The notes: a model not told the origin generated them from the sequence alone. A stretch of 64,000 nt of DNA from Chaunax sp. Z400 (GCA_037577475.1 JBAGJB010000202.1:248001-312000), one strand, 5' to 3'. Counted from the stretch's first letter, positions 10,525 through 22,240 are shown. Program-made: numbers and translations.

Positions 10525-11698
10525 CATTGACGATGATAAATATAACATTTGCGCAAAAAAAAAGTTTTAGCTCAGGGAGATGGGATCCTGACCCGCAATC
10601 CTGGAAAGCAGGTTCGAATCCCAGCTGTCTCGTTCTTTCAAAATGTAGCTTCTGTTTGACACAGCTGAGCTTCCAGAGTCTGAGGTTGATGGTTCAAATC
10701 CTGATGTTCAGATGAGTCTCTGCGTTTTGTCCTCTGAAGTTTGAAATGTCAGAAGTAGAACAGGAACAATTGTTCTGTCCCGTCTAGAGGAAACCTGACC
10801 ATAGCATAAAAATGTGACTCCTCTTTCCAAACTCCAAGGATGACCAGTGTCACAACAATCAAGTCCAAACAGGATTTATTTACATTTCTTTACAAAGATA
10901 CAAATTTCAAATGTTTACAGCAACTTCATTTAACAAAGTGAAGGACAGAAAATACATGAAACTTCACTTCCAAACATAAAAAAGAGAAAATCAAAAAGGG
11001 TTTCCTTCCTGTTACAGCAATACAGAATATTTACAATATATACAAAAGAAACTTCACTACAACAATCATCTAATCACCAATTAGCACAAAGTGATGAGGC
11101 AGACAGGAAGAGGAGGAGTCACTGATGGGATCCACAGCTGTGTTAATGAGGCGCCATCAGTCTCCTGTCCAATCAGCAGCCTCCAGGTGTAACTCTGAAA
11201 CAACAGAACAAAGTGTCAGCATCAGGAGAACAAAAAAAACTAAATAGCAAATACAAGTAGACCAATTTTATGTCTTTTTGTCAGACTGAGAACATCTTGC
11301 ATGATTGTTTGATATTTTTTTAACATTGAGCAACACTACAAACGCAGAAAAGCTAATTATCTGAGCAGTGAGACGTTTTTCTCCACGAGGGTCTGAGATG
11401 TGTTCACAGCAACAGGGAAAAACCGAACAACACATTTTACCTAAACTATGAGCCACTCTGCAAAAACGGGATCTCTGTTGCGTCACATGAACTCATTTGG
11501 AACACTTGGCAGCGTAATGGCGCACGCAGGAGGACAGGACGAGTCGGGGCAGCAGGAGCGGCAACAGTAGGATTTTCTGTTACTTTTCATTCTGTGGAAT
11601 CGCGAAACACGTTTTTTAAAGCCAAATCATTCACAAGTACAAAATCAAGACCGTCAAAAAGCAGTCGATCCCGCACAACTCCTCTAACTGTGCGCCGT
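10525..11698. repeat. 1.17-kb interspersed repeat, member 1
   Basis: Nearly identical to 22977-24150 in the same unit; homology starts at ATTGACGATGATAAATATAAC and ends at CTAACTGTGCGCCGT. It has a tRNA-like head, a tRNA-like T-arm remnant, about 700 bp of AT-rich DNA, and a right part with ATGGCGCACGCAGGAGGAC that opens a 17-codon frame. The word CAGTCTCCTGTCCAATCAGC also occurs at about 29110, showing a more distant third relative. Its class is unknown. Confidence 0.8.
10564..10632 (+). repeat. tRNA-like segment (SINE head or tRNA pseudogene)
   Basis: A-box-like TTAGCTCAGGGAGATGGG and a perfect B-box GGTTCGAATCC at 10611-10621, about 45 bp apart. A second B-box-like GGTTCAAATCC lies at 10691-10701. 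Acceptor stems do not pair, so a functional tRNA gene is unlikely. Confidence 0.6.
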
Positions 11699-13048
11699 AT
11701 CACTATACGTATGTCTGTATGTGTTTAGCTCCTTTTACAACCATTCCTTGGACATTATTCTCAAGTTACACACATTTAAAGTGTTAAAGATTTCATTTAG
11801 ATTTTTGATGCTGAGTTAAAGTCTTGCAAACAAATCTTGTCTCCCCCGCAACATGACTGAAGGAGACTTGACTAATTGTATTAAAAAGTCAAACTTAAGA
11901 ATCATGTAACTTCATCATTTAATATCGTCACGTTTAACAAGCTTCACTCTATATTGTAGAGCAAATAAATGGGCCTAACAAATGCATATTATTGAGGATT
12001 GTCATATTTAAAGTTGCAAGACGAGGTGAGATGCGTTCAGGTGTTTCTGCCTTGCAAGGAAAATGCAATGTTTTCACTAATACATTCAAAAAGCAGTAAT
12101 GGATCCTTGTATCAACAATTAAAGTGAGCAAAAAACACAGCATGTAAAGATGAGGAAGAAAAGTTTGGACTTGGATGGATGGACACATACTATCCCTTTG
12201 GTGATACATTTTCTAGTAAGGAGCTTGAATGTTCCTGAGTGGCTCCTATGGTGTTTGTCCTTTGTATTTGTTCTTAAAATATTCCAAAACTGTATGTTTT
12301 ATTAAAAAATAAATATTATTTTTACCCAACACAAACAGAAGCCTATTTATTCAACTGTTTTCTCAAACTTTAATAAGGAAGAAGGCTGTAATAATAATGT
12401 AATTATTTGCTTGAACTATGACCTTGCTCCCTGTCATTTGTGATAATTACGTGACTGCGTTGACATCTGATGTCTTTTAGCAAAAGGATGAGGCACCAGA
12501 GCCAATCACTATAATGTTATTCTATGGAACCATCCTCTAAGAACTCTAATTCATCTCAGGTTCCTTGAGTCAGAATGCTGGTTTACTTCCTAAATTCCTC
12601 AAAAGACTTTTGGTGCCCTGGGAAGCTTCCTTTGTTGGAAATGCATTGTTTTTTTTTTTAGTTTTCAATTGTTTTATTTCCCACTTCAGATGGTGTCACC
12701 AAGAGCAGCAGGGCCACAGCCTCAAGACGGCCAAGGAGGACAACTGATTTTTTATAAACAGTATAGGTTCATATGTTCAATGCTAATGTTATCTTTCACG
12801 TGATTCATTTCTGAGTTGAAAGAAGTAAAGTTTCATGTTCAATTTTGTGAATAAATTTCAATTTATTGTTTTCTTTTAATTTAAGAATAATTGATGTTAG
12901 TGTCTGGAACATATGCCTCTCACTTTATCACAACAAGTGCAATTATTCTGCATATGTATTAGTAATGGTTGTGTTATTCTGCAGGTACAAAGCCAAACTA
13001 ATTTTGTTATTCAATAAGGACCAACACGATGTAGGCACACAGTCGGGC
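11699..13048. other. Intergenic, AT-rich; exon-like fragment near 12690
   Basis: No supported gene. At about 12690 a pyrimidine-rich CCCACTTCAG is followed by an open stretch (MVSPRAAGPQPQ or, in another frame, SSRATASRRPRR) that ends quickly. A CTGCAG acceptor-like site at about 12985 leads into the CA array. These are isolated signals. Confidence 0.35.
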
Positions 13049-13110
13049 AACACACACACAACACACACACAACACACAACACACACACAACACACACACA
13101 ACACACACAC
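13049..13110. repeat. (acacacacaac)n array, short form
   Basis: Mixed ACACACACAAC and ACACAAC units over 62 bp. The same array is 186 bp in copy B. Confidence 0.9.
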
Positions 13111-13248
13111 AGCCCAAAGTGTGTGGCTTGTGTGTGTGTTGCCCATGTGTGACACTGTAGACCCACAGTTTCCTCTTTGACTGGCTTTGGGGTCGTGCGA
13201 GGCCACTGTGGGCATGTGTGGGCCTAGGTGGGGCGCTACAGTGGGAAA

Positions 13249-13285
13249 GCCCACAAAATGCCCAAAGTGGGGGCATTTTGTGGGC
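13249..13285. repeat. Perfect 15-bp hairpin
   Basis: Arms gcccacaaaatgccc and its exact reverse complement with a 7-nt spacer. Surrounding GTGGG/CCCAC words (13195-13250) are also repetitive. Confidence 0.85.
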
Positions 13286-13589
13286 AGTAATATTGACAAG
13301 GTGGAAATAATTTATAAACCCAAATCAGCTGTCCATTGTTCATGCTGGCTCATTGGAAACTAAGTTAGACCTGAACTAAATGTCTCAGGAGTTAAAGGTC
13401 TATTCCTGAACAATCACTATAATGATCACTGAAACTCTCAGCTGCTGTGAGGCGACAGTGTAAACCACCACGTCACTGTACCGCCCCCTAATGTCCCAAC
13501 ACACCTGAATTCACCTCATATTTCCTTGTCATTTATTTATATTGGCCTACTGTCTCTATTAAGACTTTATGAACTGACAGCGCAACAGG

Positions 13590-13614
13590 CCTCTCTCTCT
13601 CTCTCTCTCTCTCT
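13590..13614. repeat. (CT)n microsatellite
   Basis: About twelve CT dinucleotides, the same in both copies. Confidence 0.9.
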
Positions 13615-13738
13615 CGTTAAAAGTCAAGCTATCTCACCCACCAGTCAGTCCGTCTCTCTGAAATGAATGTAAACAAACATACAAACCATATAACCCATTT
13701 AACCATATAAATTTATTAAACAATATAACATATTAAAA

Positions 13739-14303
13739 TGTACTTTTATTGAAACAAGGGCCAGGAGCAGGACGGGGGCTTACCACGGCAGCTGGACCCA
13801 AAAAAAAAAGAAAAAAAGGAAGGGATCCAAAAACTACACGTGAACACCGCACATCAAACCAAAACTAAATCAGGGACCGTGAAGGGGACCAGCACCAAGG
13901 GCCAGGCTGCCTCTCCGCGCAGAGAGCTACAAAAATAGCATTGTCTTGTCAGCTTATGGCGCAGAAAACGTAACGCAAAGGGAAGGTAAAAGCCAAAAGA
14001 AGCGGTACCAGCCCACGGCTCCGAGCAGAGCACCGGCGACGTGCAGCCCGAAGACAGCTGTTCGTGCTCAGCTCAGATGCACCGGGCACGTCAATAGAGG
14101 ATGATTCCCCCCCGTTCACGACAGCCTCACCCACACGCCAAACGCACACCGCCACACTGACACCAGACTCCCGCAAGAAGGAAATCACACACAGCTGTCA
14201 GCAGATGTAGCGGCTCCGCGCCGCCCCGCAGTCAGAGCCAAGGTGAAGCACCTGAAGGCCAATCAATGACGCAGAGGAGGGGGAACAAACCCATCCTGCC
14301 ACA
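13739..14303 (-). mobile_element. Possible solo LTR
   Basis: A 565-bp segment bounded by TGT and ACA, with an AATAAA signal near its minus-strand 3' end (about 13750) and GC-rich body resembling fish LTRs. No target-site duplication and no internal retroelement sequence were found, so this could also be an old 3'-UTR or another repeat. Confidence 0.35.
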
Positions 14304-14557
14304 ATATAATAAAACTCAGTGTTGTAAATGAATGGATGTATTTCTTTACATAACCCACAGCAAAAAAACAAAAACAAAAAAAAAGTTGCTGGTATATGTT
14401 TTTATTTTATTTTATTTTATTTAGCACGATCTGAGCAAAATACCCACGCATGCAGTTTAAAATAAATACTAACAGTGACAGATAAATAAATAAAAAAGAA
14501 ACGAATAAAAAAGACATTTCTACGCGGAGAAAAACAAAAATGGCGGCGAGTTTAACG

Positions 14558-14591
14558 TGACGTCATCCATGGATCCTGAGATCGTATATAA
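14558..14591 (+). promoter_or_regulatory. CRE + TATA promoter of the SGNH gene
   Basis: A full cAMP response element TGACGTCA lies at 14558-14565 and TATATAA at 14585-14591, about 200 bp before the ATG at 14792. Transcription would begin near 14615. This block is absent from copy B. Confidence 0.6.
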
Positions 14592-14791
14592 TGTCCGGCG
14601 AAACAACGGCTCCTTCCTGTGAGTCTAACCGCTTACATCTGACTGATTCAGCTACTGAACTGCTAAACATTGTGTTTGCTAAGTGAAATATCTTTCTAAT
14701 ACACTGTTGTTACGTTCGGTTTTTGGATCATTCAACCATCTCATCGATCATTAATCAACATCTAATCAATATATCATCTTTATCGACCAAC

Positions 14792-17070
14792 ATGTCTGGA
14801 CGTGGAGGCAAGGTAAGAATACCAGGAAATACGTTTTTACTTACCGACCAGATTACTGCTGTTTGTCGCTAAAGCTACAGATTAACCAATGTATTATTTT
14901 ATGATTTTCAGCGTTTTCAACTCATATATAATAAATATAGGCTTTATTTCATCGTATAAATGTGGTTTCCACTCATATATTTTCTATATAGGGACAAATA
15001 CATTTCCTACAGTGTGATATTAAACAGATGGATGTTTTTGCTCATTCTGGACAGACTTTTGACAAGGACGTGAGGAGGGCCCCCAAACACCGGGAGCCCC
15101 GTCCTGGTGTCTCGCAGCAGCTGCTTCAGGACAACATCCGCCTGAAGAAGAGACAGTCGGACATGAAGGAGTCCAACACCAAGCTGCGGGCTGACCTCCG
15201 GTACGCTGATGGGGAGATCCGACAGAGAGACCATGACATCCTGTCTCTCCAGCGTCAGCTGTCCGCCCTGGAAGCCCAGATGACAGAAGAGGTCCAGGTC
15301 TTCCAGCAGGAGAACCTCAAGCTACAGGTGAGCTCATATTTTACATCCCAACTACTATTTACTAGACTTCAGATCACAGCTGCAGTTTGAAATTGAATTG
15401 GTCAGAAAAAATCAGGACGAAATTTAATGTGTATTTTGTAAACTAATGTACCCAAAAAGTGATGAGCAAATGGCTAAAAGCTGTTAGCTGCTAGCTAATG
15501 AAAGAGCTATGCTGGTAGAGCTAGGCTGGCTAATGAAAGAGCGAGGCTAGCTAATGAAAGAGCTAGGCTAGCTAATGAAAGAGCTAGGCTGGCTATTGAA
15601 AGAGCTAGGCTAGCTAATGAAAGAGCTAGGCTGGCTAATGAAAGAGCTAGGCTGGCTAATGAAAGAGCTAGGCTAGCTAATGAAAGAGCTAGGCTGGCTA
15701 ATGAAAGAGCTAGGCTGGCTAATGAAAGAGCTAGGCTGGCTAATGAAAGAGCTAGGCTGGCTAATGAAAGAGCTAGGCTAGCTAATGAAAGAGCTAGGCT
15801 GGCTAATGAAAGAGCTAGGCTGGCTAATGAAAGAGCTAGGCTGGCTAATGAAAGAGCTAGGCTGGCTAATGAAAGAGCTAGGCTAGCTAATGGTTCAGCT
15901 ACAGAGTTGGGTGAAAAACAATGAATCACAGACTAAAGGCCTTTCCAACTAGTTGTATTATTACAAGCTCCAATATATTTCAGAGTTTAAGTATTTCTAG
16001 CAGTTGAAAAGATCTTAATCAAATCACAATTAATATGTATTATTACAGAGCAAGGCATCACAATAAATGATTAAGATAAGATAAACTTTATTGTCCCACG
16101 AGGTGAGAAATTTGTCTTAGGCTTTTCACCCATGCTGCAGCCATAAGATACACATTACATACAGAAGATATATAAACATAAATATATTCAAGCAGTAAGA
16201 AATACTAAAAGTTAACATTGTCTAATGTCAAACATCATATCATACCCAGTCAGACATTTTCCCAAAAACTCAATGCCTTATCTGCTACTGTTCAAAAGTT
16301 TAAAAATTAAACAAACGATTAATTATGTGTTATTAGAAAATACAGACATTTAAATCCCTGTATACTTTCCTGGCTACAGCCACTAGGGGGCTCAGTGAAC
16401 CCCTGAACCAACAGCAAAGCTTTATAAGTGAAATCAAACATGCTGTTTTTTTTCTTTTCAGACTGTCTTGAAACAAAAGCCAAAGAGGAAGACCACCCCA
16501 CCTCGTGCACAGCGACGAGCCACTAGACCTTCAAGCTGGGAACCTACAGTCCACCAAAGAACCCAGCGCAAGCTTGAAGATTGGAGCTTTCACCCCAAGA
16601 AGCCCATCATTATCCTGGGGGACTCAAATCTCGCCCGGGTCCCTGGATTTTCTGATGCAAACATTCAGATAGACAGCTATCCAGGGGCCCAATTTTTCCA
16701 TCTGACCGAGATGCTCAGGAGGCTTCCCCCAAACAAGTCTGTGGAGAAACTGGTGTTGTCAGCAGGCCTGAACAACTGTCTCCGAAAGCAAACGACTGAG
16801 AGCATGGTCCAACAACTCGACGATTTGTTGAACATGGCCGAGGAAAAGTTTCCCAACGCTGAACTTTATGTACCAGTCATTAACTTTTGCGAGAGACTGG
16901 ACAGAAAGCAGAAGGAGCAACTGGTGAACCTGAACAAGTACATTGAGGACGACTGCATCTTTCTGTCAGGACTTGATCAGGTGCACTTCAGGACTCAGCC
17001 AAGAGACTCTGTTCACTGGACACCCAAGACAGCTGATCTCATGATCCAGCACTGGCTCGATCAGTTATAG
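14792..17070 (+). CDS. Coiled-coil + SGNH-hydrolase-like protein, three exons
   Basis: Exons 14792-14812, 14992-15327 and 16462-17070 join in phase 0 with GT-AG borders to give 321 residues. Exon 1 encodes only MSGRGGK. Exon 2 (residues 8-119) is rich in K, E, Q and L with heptad-like spacing, so probably a coiled coil. Exon 3 starts with a basic, proline-rich linker and then an SGNH fold: block I GDSN at 172-175 (nucleophile Ser174), a block II glycine in YPG at 192-194, GLNN at 221-224 for GxND, and DSVH at 301-304 for the Asp/His pair. Coiled coil plus esterase recalls ORF1 proteins of some CR1/L2 LINEs and the SGNH domains of some YR retroelements, but here the gene has introns and its own promoter, so a domesticated origin is an inference. 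Substrate is unknown. Exon 2 could start at other in-frame AGs (15013 or 15028). The copy-B gene is destroyed. Confidence 0.7.
15486..15893. repeat. 21-bp minisatellite in intron 2 of the SGNH gene
   Basis: About 18-19 units with core gctaatgaaagagctagg, varying mainly at GGCTGGC/GGCTAGC. Since 21 is a multiple of 3 the minus strand stays open (LASLALS repeats); that ORF is an artefact. Lost from copy B. Confidence 0.95.
16071..16205 (-). mobile_element. LINE/SINE 3'-tail-like fragment
   Basis: AAGATAAACTTTATTGTCCC followed by GAGAAATTTGTCTT matches the shared 3' end of common fish RTE/L2-mobilised SINEs and LINEs, in reverse orientation. Only a short tail is present. Confidence 0.5.
16380..16393 (+). 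promoter_or_regulatory. CTCF-like motif
   Basis: CCACTAGGGGGCTC matches the CTCF core consensus at all but one position. It lies in intron 2 just before the SGNH exon and is missing from copy B. A lone motif is weak evidence for occupancy. Confidence 0.25.
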
Positions 17071-19136
17071 GTCTCCTTCAGCCGCTAAATCCTCCCAAAC
17101 CAGCAGGTAAGAAACATTTATTGTCTTACTATTCTCCCTCTGGGTTCTGAGAGACAGGTTCACTTTTTAACTCCATTGTCTTCTCATGTATTTTTTCTCA
17201 ATTTAGTACCGAGGAGGACCTCCAGCCCCTCTTCTCACCCATCCTCTGTGAGGACCCCTGCTATGGTCTCTGTGACAACCACCAGCCCTTCTCCTACTCC
17301 ATCCTCTATGTGGAGCCCTAACCCTGTTCTACACCACAGCCTGGCAGTATAGCCTCTGTAAGTACAGCAGTGTTTATTCATTGGTCTGTCTCTGTTGTAA
17401 GTCGTCTTTACTGTTGCATTTATTTATGCAGTTAACTAATTTTCGTTTGTTGTTGTCGTCTTCCAAACAGGTTGAGCCTGTAGGGGTTCAGCCAGTCACT
17501 GCTGGGGCTTCAATTTCTTTCTGGTTGTCAAGTGAGATGAGCAAGTCCATCCCTGTGCAGGACCAGAGGTGGATTTACCAACACCGTCTTTCAGTCTGGC
17601 ACTGCAGCGAGACTTGAACCTTTGGTATGAGCCTCCTGTTCCAGCCCTCATCTACCACCAGACACCACATGGAACACTATCTTGGAGAGTGTGCTGACTT
17701 TGTGGATCGGCCCAGCCTCATCCCAGTGATCTGCCAGGTTCCTCCAGAGCCCACTGACATCTCCACCAATCACTGACTGCTATCTATGTACGGCAAAGAC
17801 TTCCTCTCCCGCATGGACCACATCAAGGATCGGGGTACTGAGCCAGTGATGAGCAGGTCCTCATCTCTGCTCACCTACTCTGGGATTTGACCCACAGTGT
17901 CAACACCAACAGCTTGAAGGTGATTGGCCGGGGATTTGTGACAACCTTCAGACCACCTGAAAAATACTCTGGTATGTCAAATTGATTTCTGGCTACATAA
18001 AACCTTTTCTTTGTGGCTGTTCTTAAATTCTTAAATACATTTCAATTCAACCAGGCTTTATTTTTGCTAATCCCATAGCCAAAGCTAACCAAACACTGAG
18101 CTGCTCATAAACTGATATCCATGACCTCTGCTTCTTTCCAGCCTGCTGCTTCTTTGTCCCAGCCTGGTATCTCCTCCCAGCCTGGTATCTCCTCCCAGCC
18201 TGGTATCTCCTCCATGGCTGCTGCCTTCTCCCAGCCTGGTATCTCCTCCATGGCTGATGCCTCCATGCCACAACCTAGTGTCTCCTCAGAGGTGGACTCA
18301 TCATCTCCTGATGAGTCTGGTATGTAAAAACATAATTATGTGTTAAGAAACCATTCTATCTGCACTGAGCTCCACTTCTTAGATTTTGTTGCTCATCTCA
18401 TCTCTGATTTTTTCAGACTAGATGATTCTGGTGTTCCAGGCATGGACAGAGTTGACAGCTTGGCAGAGTATCTGGTGGAGCTGAGAACAGAGACTGACTG
18501 TAGCTTTCACAAACCAGCAGGTTAGAAACATTTATTGTCTTACTATTCTCCTTCTGGTTTCTGTGAGACAGGTTCACTTTTTAACTCTATTGTCTTCTCA
18601 TGTATCTCCTCTAAATTTAGTGGCTAAGAGGACCTCCAGCCCTTCTCCTACTGTTCTACACCCCAGCCTGGCCGTATAGCCTCTGTAAGTACAGCAGTGT
18701 TTATTCATTGGTCTGTCTCTGTTGTAAGTCGTCTTTACTGTTGCACTTATTTATGCAGTAAACTAATTTTTGTTTGTTGTTGTCTTCCAAACAGGGCGAG
18801 CCTGTAGGAGTTCAACCAGTCACTGCTGGGGCATCAACTTCAACAAGTCTCTTGGAAAATCCATGCTTCTCCATCTCCTTCCAGCCTGCTGCCTCCTCCA
18901 TGGCTTCTGCTTCCTTCCAGCCTGCTGCCACCTTCCGTCCTGGTATCTCCTCTATGGCTGACACCTCCTCCCATCTTGGTGTCTCCTCCATGGCTGATGC
19001 CTCCTCCCATCCTGGTGTCTTTTCCATGGCTGCTGCCACCATGCCACATCCCATCTCCTCAGAGGTGGATTCATCATCTCCTGATGAGTCTGGGGTATGT
19101 GAAAACATTTGCTGCCAGACACCAGAGCAGGCTTGA
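17071..19136 (+). pseudogene. Decayed, internally duplicated exon cassettes downstream of SGNH gene
   Basis: Two related cassettes lie about 1.4 kb apart. Cassette 1 has exon-like pieces ending CCAGCAG at 17106, then about 17206-17340 and 17471-17970. Cassette 2 has 18419-18520, about 18620-18682 and 18795-19100. Both share introns beginning with AAACATTTATTGTC and the piece starting GAGCCTGTAG(G)GGTTCA(G/A)CC. Several frames carry stops, for example in 17620-17900, so no long protein survives. Short Ser/Pro-rich open stretches remain: 18121-18327 with a PGISS repeat (three tandem 18-bp units here, four in copy B) and 18774-19136 with SMAD and SHPGV repeats, both ending EVDSSSPDESG. They may be untranslated or pseudogenic remains of a longer ancestor of the SGNH gene. 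Identity is unknown. Confidence 0.5.
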
Positions 19137-19398
19137 CATGGGAAGGTTCAGGTCTCCCAAGAAGAAGCAGGAGTTCACTTCAGGGGTGCAGACTGTGAAG
19201 AAGCATGCATTCACCAGCACTGCCTCGCTTGCCCAATGGACAGTGTGGCAGCATGGTTGTGTTTCGTGTAGAGAGAGAGAGCTCATTATTCCAGGTGTTT
19301 TGTGTTAAGAACTGATTGGAATAATGAACTCTCTCTCCCTACTCTAACACAACCAGGCTGTGGCACAGTGTCCAGATGGGATCTCATCAGTAAGGATG

Positions 19399-19470
19399 AG
19401 ATTATTATCATCACCATTATTATTTTTACTATTATTATCATCATCATTATTAATATCATTATTATCAGCG
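19399..19470. repeat. Imperfect (ATT)n microsatellite
   Basis: ATT/ATC trinucleotides over about 70 bp, same in copy B. Confidence 0.85.
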
Positions 19471-19548
19471 TAGTTATGTGTAGGTATTATAGATACTGCA
19501 TAATGTAATTTTCTTTTAGCTATTATTGTTGTTGTGGTTGCACATGTT

Positions 19549-19743
19549 GTTGTTGTCTCTCTCTCTTTCTCTCTCTCCACCTATCCTCCCTATCTCTCTC
19601 TCTCTCTCTCTCCACCTATCCTCCCTATGTCTCTCTCTCTCTCGCTCTCTCTCTCTCCACCTATCCTCCCTATCTCTATCTCTCTCTCTCTCTCTCGCTC
19701 TCTCTCTCTCCACCTATCTTCCCTATCTCTCTCTCTCTTGCTC

Positions 19744-19783
<40 letters not shown>

Positions 19784-19795
19784 CACCTATCCTCC

Positions 19796-19827
<32 letters not shown>
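19549..19827. repeat. CT-rich compound array
   Basis: (CT)n tracts punctuated by CCACCTATCCTCCCTATC, giving a higher-order unit of roughly 45-50 bp repeated about five or six times. Long SLSLS and RERERE frames are artefacts of low complexity. Confidence 0.93.
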
Positions 19828-19829
<2 letters not shown>

Positions 19830-19830
<1 letters not shown>

Positions 19831-20000
19831 CAACCGGTCAAAGCAGAGGGCCGTCCACCATGAGTCTCGGATCTGCTCGATGGTTTCTACCTGTAAAAGG
19901 CAGTTTTTCCTCGCCACTGTCGCCAAAGTGCTTGCTCATGGTGGAGTGTTGGGTCTCACAAAGAGTCGGTTTGACCTGCTCTTATTGAAAAGTATAAATA
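19830..20000 (+). mobile_element. Common teleost interspersed repeat fragment
   Basis: CCAACCGGTCAAAGCAG, GGCAGTTTTTCCTCGCCACT and GCTTGCTCATGGTGG are words I recognise from a repeat found throughout teleost genomes. The exact family is not certain. Copy B has one extra A (GGTTTAGACC), which is the more usual form. Confidence 0.65.
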
Positions 20001-20004
20001 ATGT

Positions 20005-20320
20005 AAACGAATAAAGAAATAAATAGATAAATAAATAATTAAATAATTAAATAAATAAATAAATAAATAAATAAACAAGTAGATGTATATATAAATAAAT
20101 AGATAAATAAATAATTAAATAAATAAACAAGTGGATGTATAGATAAATGAATAGATATATAAATAATTAAATAAATAAATGAACAAATAGATAAATAAGT
20201 AAATAAATAAACAAACAAATAGATAAATAAATGAATAGATAAATAATCAAATAAATAAATACATGGCTAGATAAATAGATGGATAATTAAATAAATAATA
20301 GATGGATAAATAAATAAATA

Positions 20321-20368
<48 letters not shown>

Positions 20369-20680
20369 TTTGTATTTGTTTATTATATATATATTATATT
20401 AAATTATTATATTAAATTATATAGTATACTATATATTATATATTAAATTATATAGTATATTATATATTAAATTATTATATTAAATTATATAGTATATTAT
20501 ATATTATATATTAAATTATCAAATTATATAGTATATTATATATTATATATTAAAATATATAGTATATTATATATTAAAATATATAGTATATTATATATTA
20601 TATATTAAATTATATACTATATTATATATTAAATTATATAGTATATTAAATATTAAATTATTATATCATATTATATTAAA
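20005..20680. repeat. (AAAT)n / (AT)n / AT-rich minisatellite block
   Basis: AAATAAATAGAT-type tetranucleotides to about 20325, pure AT to about 20362, then repeats built on ATTAAATTATATAGTATATT. No coding potential. The last part is longer in copy B. Confidence 0.93.
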
Positions 20681-21354
20681 TTAGAATTATCTGTTAATCC
20701 ACCCTGCCCTTTCTACATGTGGATGTCTTGATTCCACTCTGTATTGAATGTTTTTTAGAATGATTGATTGTTAGACTCTACATTCTCTCCTACTCAGCTC
20801 TAAATATAAATTGGAATCATATTCAAATTTACTATAGAAACAATTTTAAATAATTTGATACTTCTTGATGAAATAAATACTTTATACTGTATGTGTAAGA
20901 TTTTGGCTGTTTTTCTCATTGATCCCTCATTGATTTCTCATTCTCATCATCCCATTGCAGATTTGAGTTTGAGTTTTTTGGTCCTTCTAGGCTGCCATCA
21001 TTGGTCAGCAGTCACTATTATTATTACCTACTACTTTCCACAGAGCATAGAAAGTATGTGGTGAGTCGTTTTACATGTTTTATGTTAAATTTGTGAAGTA
21101 AAAATGGATTGTTTGAAAAGATCATCTTATCACTGTTCAGTTGATGATGTTAATTATATATAAAGTAATTTAGGAGTCAAAAATCAATTTAAAGAGAATC
21201 TCTTTCTTGTTTTGTTTTTTACTGTAGAACAAAACGGTCACCAAATTGGTTAAATTCAGTTTAGTTTAGTCCCTTAATTACAGAAACTTGTTTTTTCAGG
21301 CTGGTCCCTGTTGTCTGGCTAAAGTGGAATAATCTATATAAATGGTGAAGAACA
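20681..21354. other. Intergenic, AT-rich, exon-like stretch at 20961-21060
   Basis: CCCATTGCAG before 20961 and GTGAGT after 21060 would bound a 100-nt exon. The open frames are hydrophobic and match nothing I know. The rest shows no gene. Confidence 0.35.
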
Positions 21355-21904
21355 TTAAACAGTGTCTGATTCCTGAAACTAATATTATTTCTTCTGATTT
21401 TTTTCACCCTTTTTCTGGTCAAAGGACACAAGCACTTTATTTTCACTGGAGCATAGAGGTCAGTCAAAGCAGTCTGCTAAAAAGTTACTAAATATCTGGT
21501 TTCTGAGGCTGAATGTCTCCATGGTGTTGGATTAGTAGTTTCCAGGTTTGCTAATTTAGCCTTGAATTAACGTTTACAGTCACAAGCAGTAAAACACAGC
21601 TAGCACAGGCTCATATTGTAGGTTAGTGAAAGTGATGCACTCTATTGATTCAGTGATGTTATGACATAAATATGGCTCTAATAAATTACCTTCAGAGGAC
21701 AGAAATTGTCAGAGTTCACAGACAGAGTTGTGAGGATCCAAATGCAGACATGTGACAGAGACACTGGGAGCTTTTCAGAGATTTAGTAATCAACAAACTA
21801 GTAAACAGTCCAAGGTCAAAAAACCAGAAAGGCAGTCCACAACAGGGGCAACAATACTGTCATCTACGTACAGTATATGTGTTTGGAGTGTCTGTAAAAC
21901 TATA

Positions 21905-22240
21905 CCCTACAAAAATATAAACGCAACACTTTTGTTTTAGCTCCAATTTTTCATGTGTTGAAAGCAAAAATCTAAAATTTTCTATGCACACAAAAGGCCT
22001 GTTTCTCTCAAATTTTGTTCACAAACTTGTTTAAATCTGTGTTAGTGAGCACTTCTCCTTTGCCGAGATAATCCATCCACCTGACAGGTGTGGCATATCA
22101 AGATGCTGATTAGACAGCATGATTATTGCACAGGTGTGCCTTAGGTTGCTCACAATAAAAGGCCACTCTAAAATGTGCAGTTTCATCACACAGCACAATG
22201 CCACAGATGTCGCAAGTTTTGAGGGAGCGTGCAATTTTTC
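21905..22240 (+). mobile_element. DNA-transposon-like fragment (Tc1/mariner-type, probable)
   Basis: AAAATATAAACGCAACACTT, GAGCACTTCTCCTTTGCCG and GCACAATGCCACAGATGTCG are words of a repeat I recognise from fish and lamprey DNA, thought to be the end of a Tc1-like element. The homology stops at about 22240. No transposase remains. Confidence 0.5.

Noticed and set aside
11268..11486. 72-codon minus-strand ORF starting MTQQRSRFC
   Set aside because: Lies within the 1.17-kb repeat, has no splice or domain support, and its frame differs between members.
14792..14812. Histone H2A gene start (MSGRGGK)
   Set aside because: The following exon has no histone fold; only seven residues resemble H2A or macroH2A.
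15507..15929. 140-codon LASLALS repeat ORF on the minus strand
   Set aside because: Product of the 21-bp intronic minisatellite.
19516..20014. SLSLSL and RERERE ORFs
   Set aside because: Low-complexity CT/GA array with no unique sequence.
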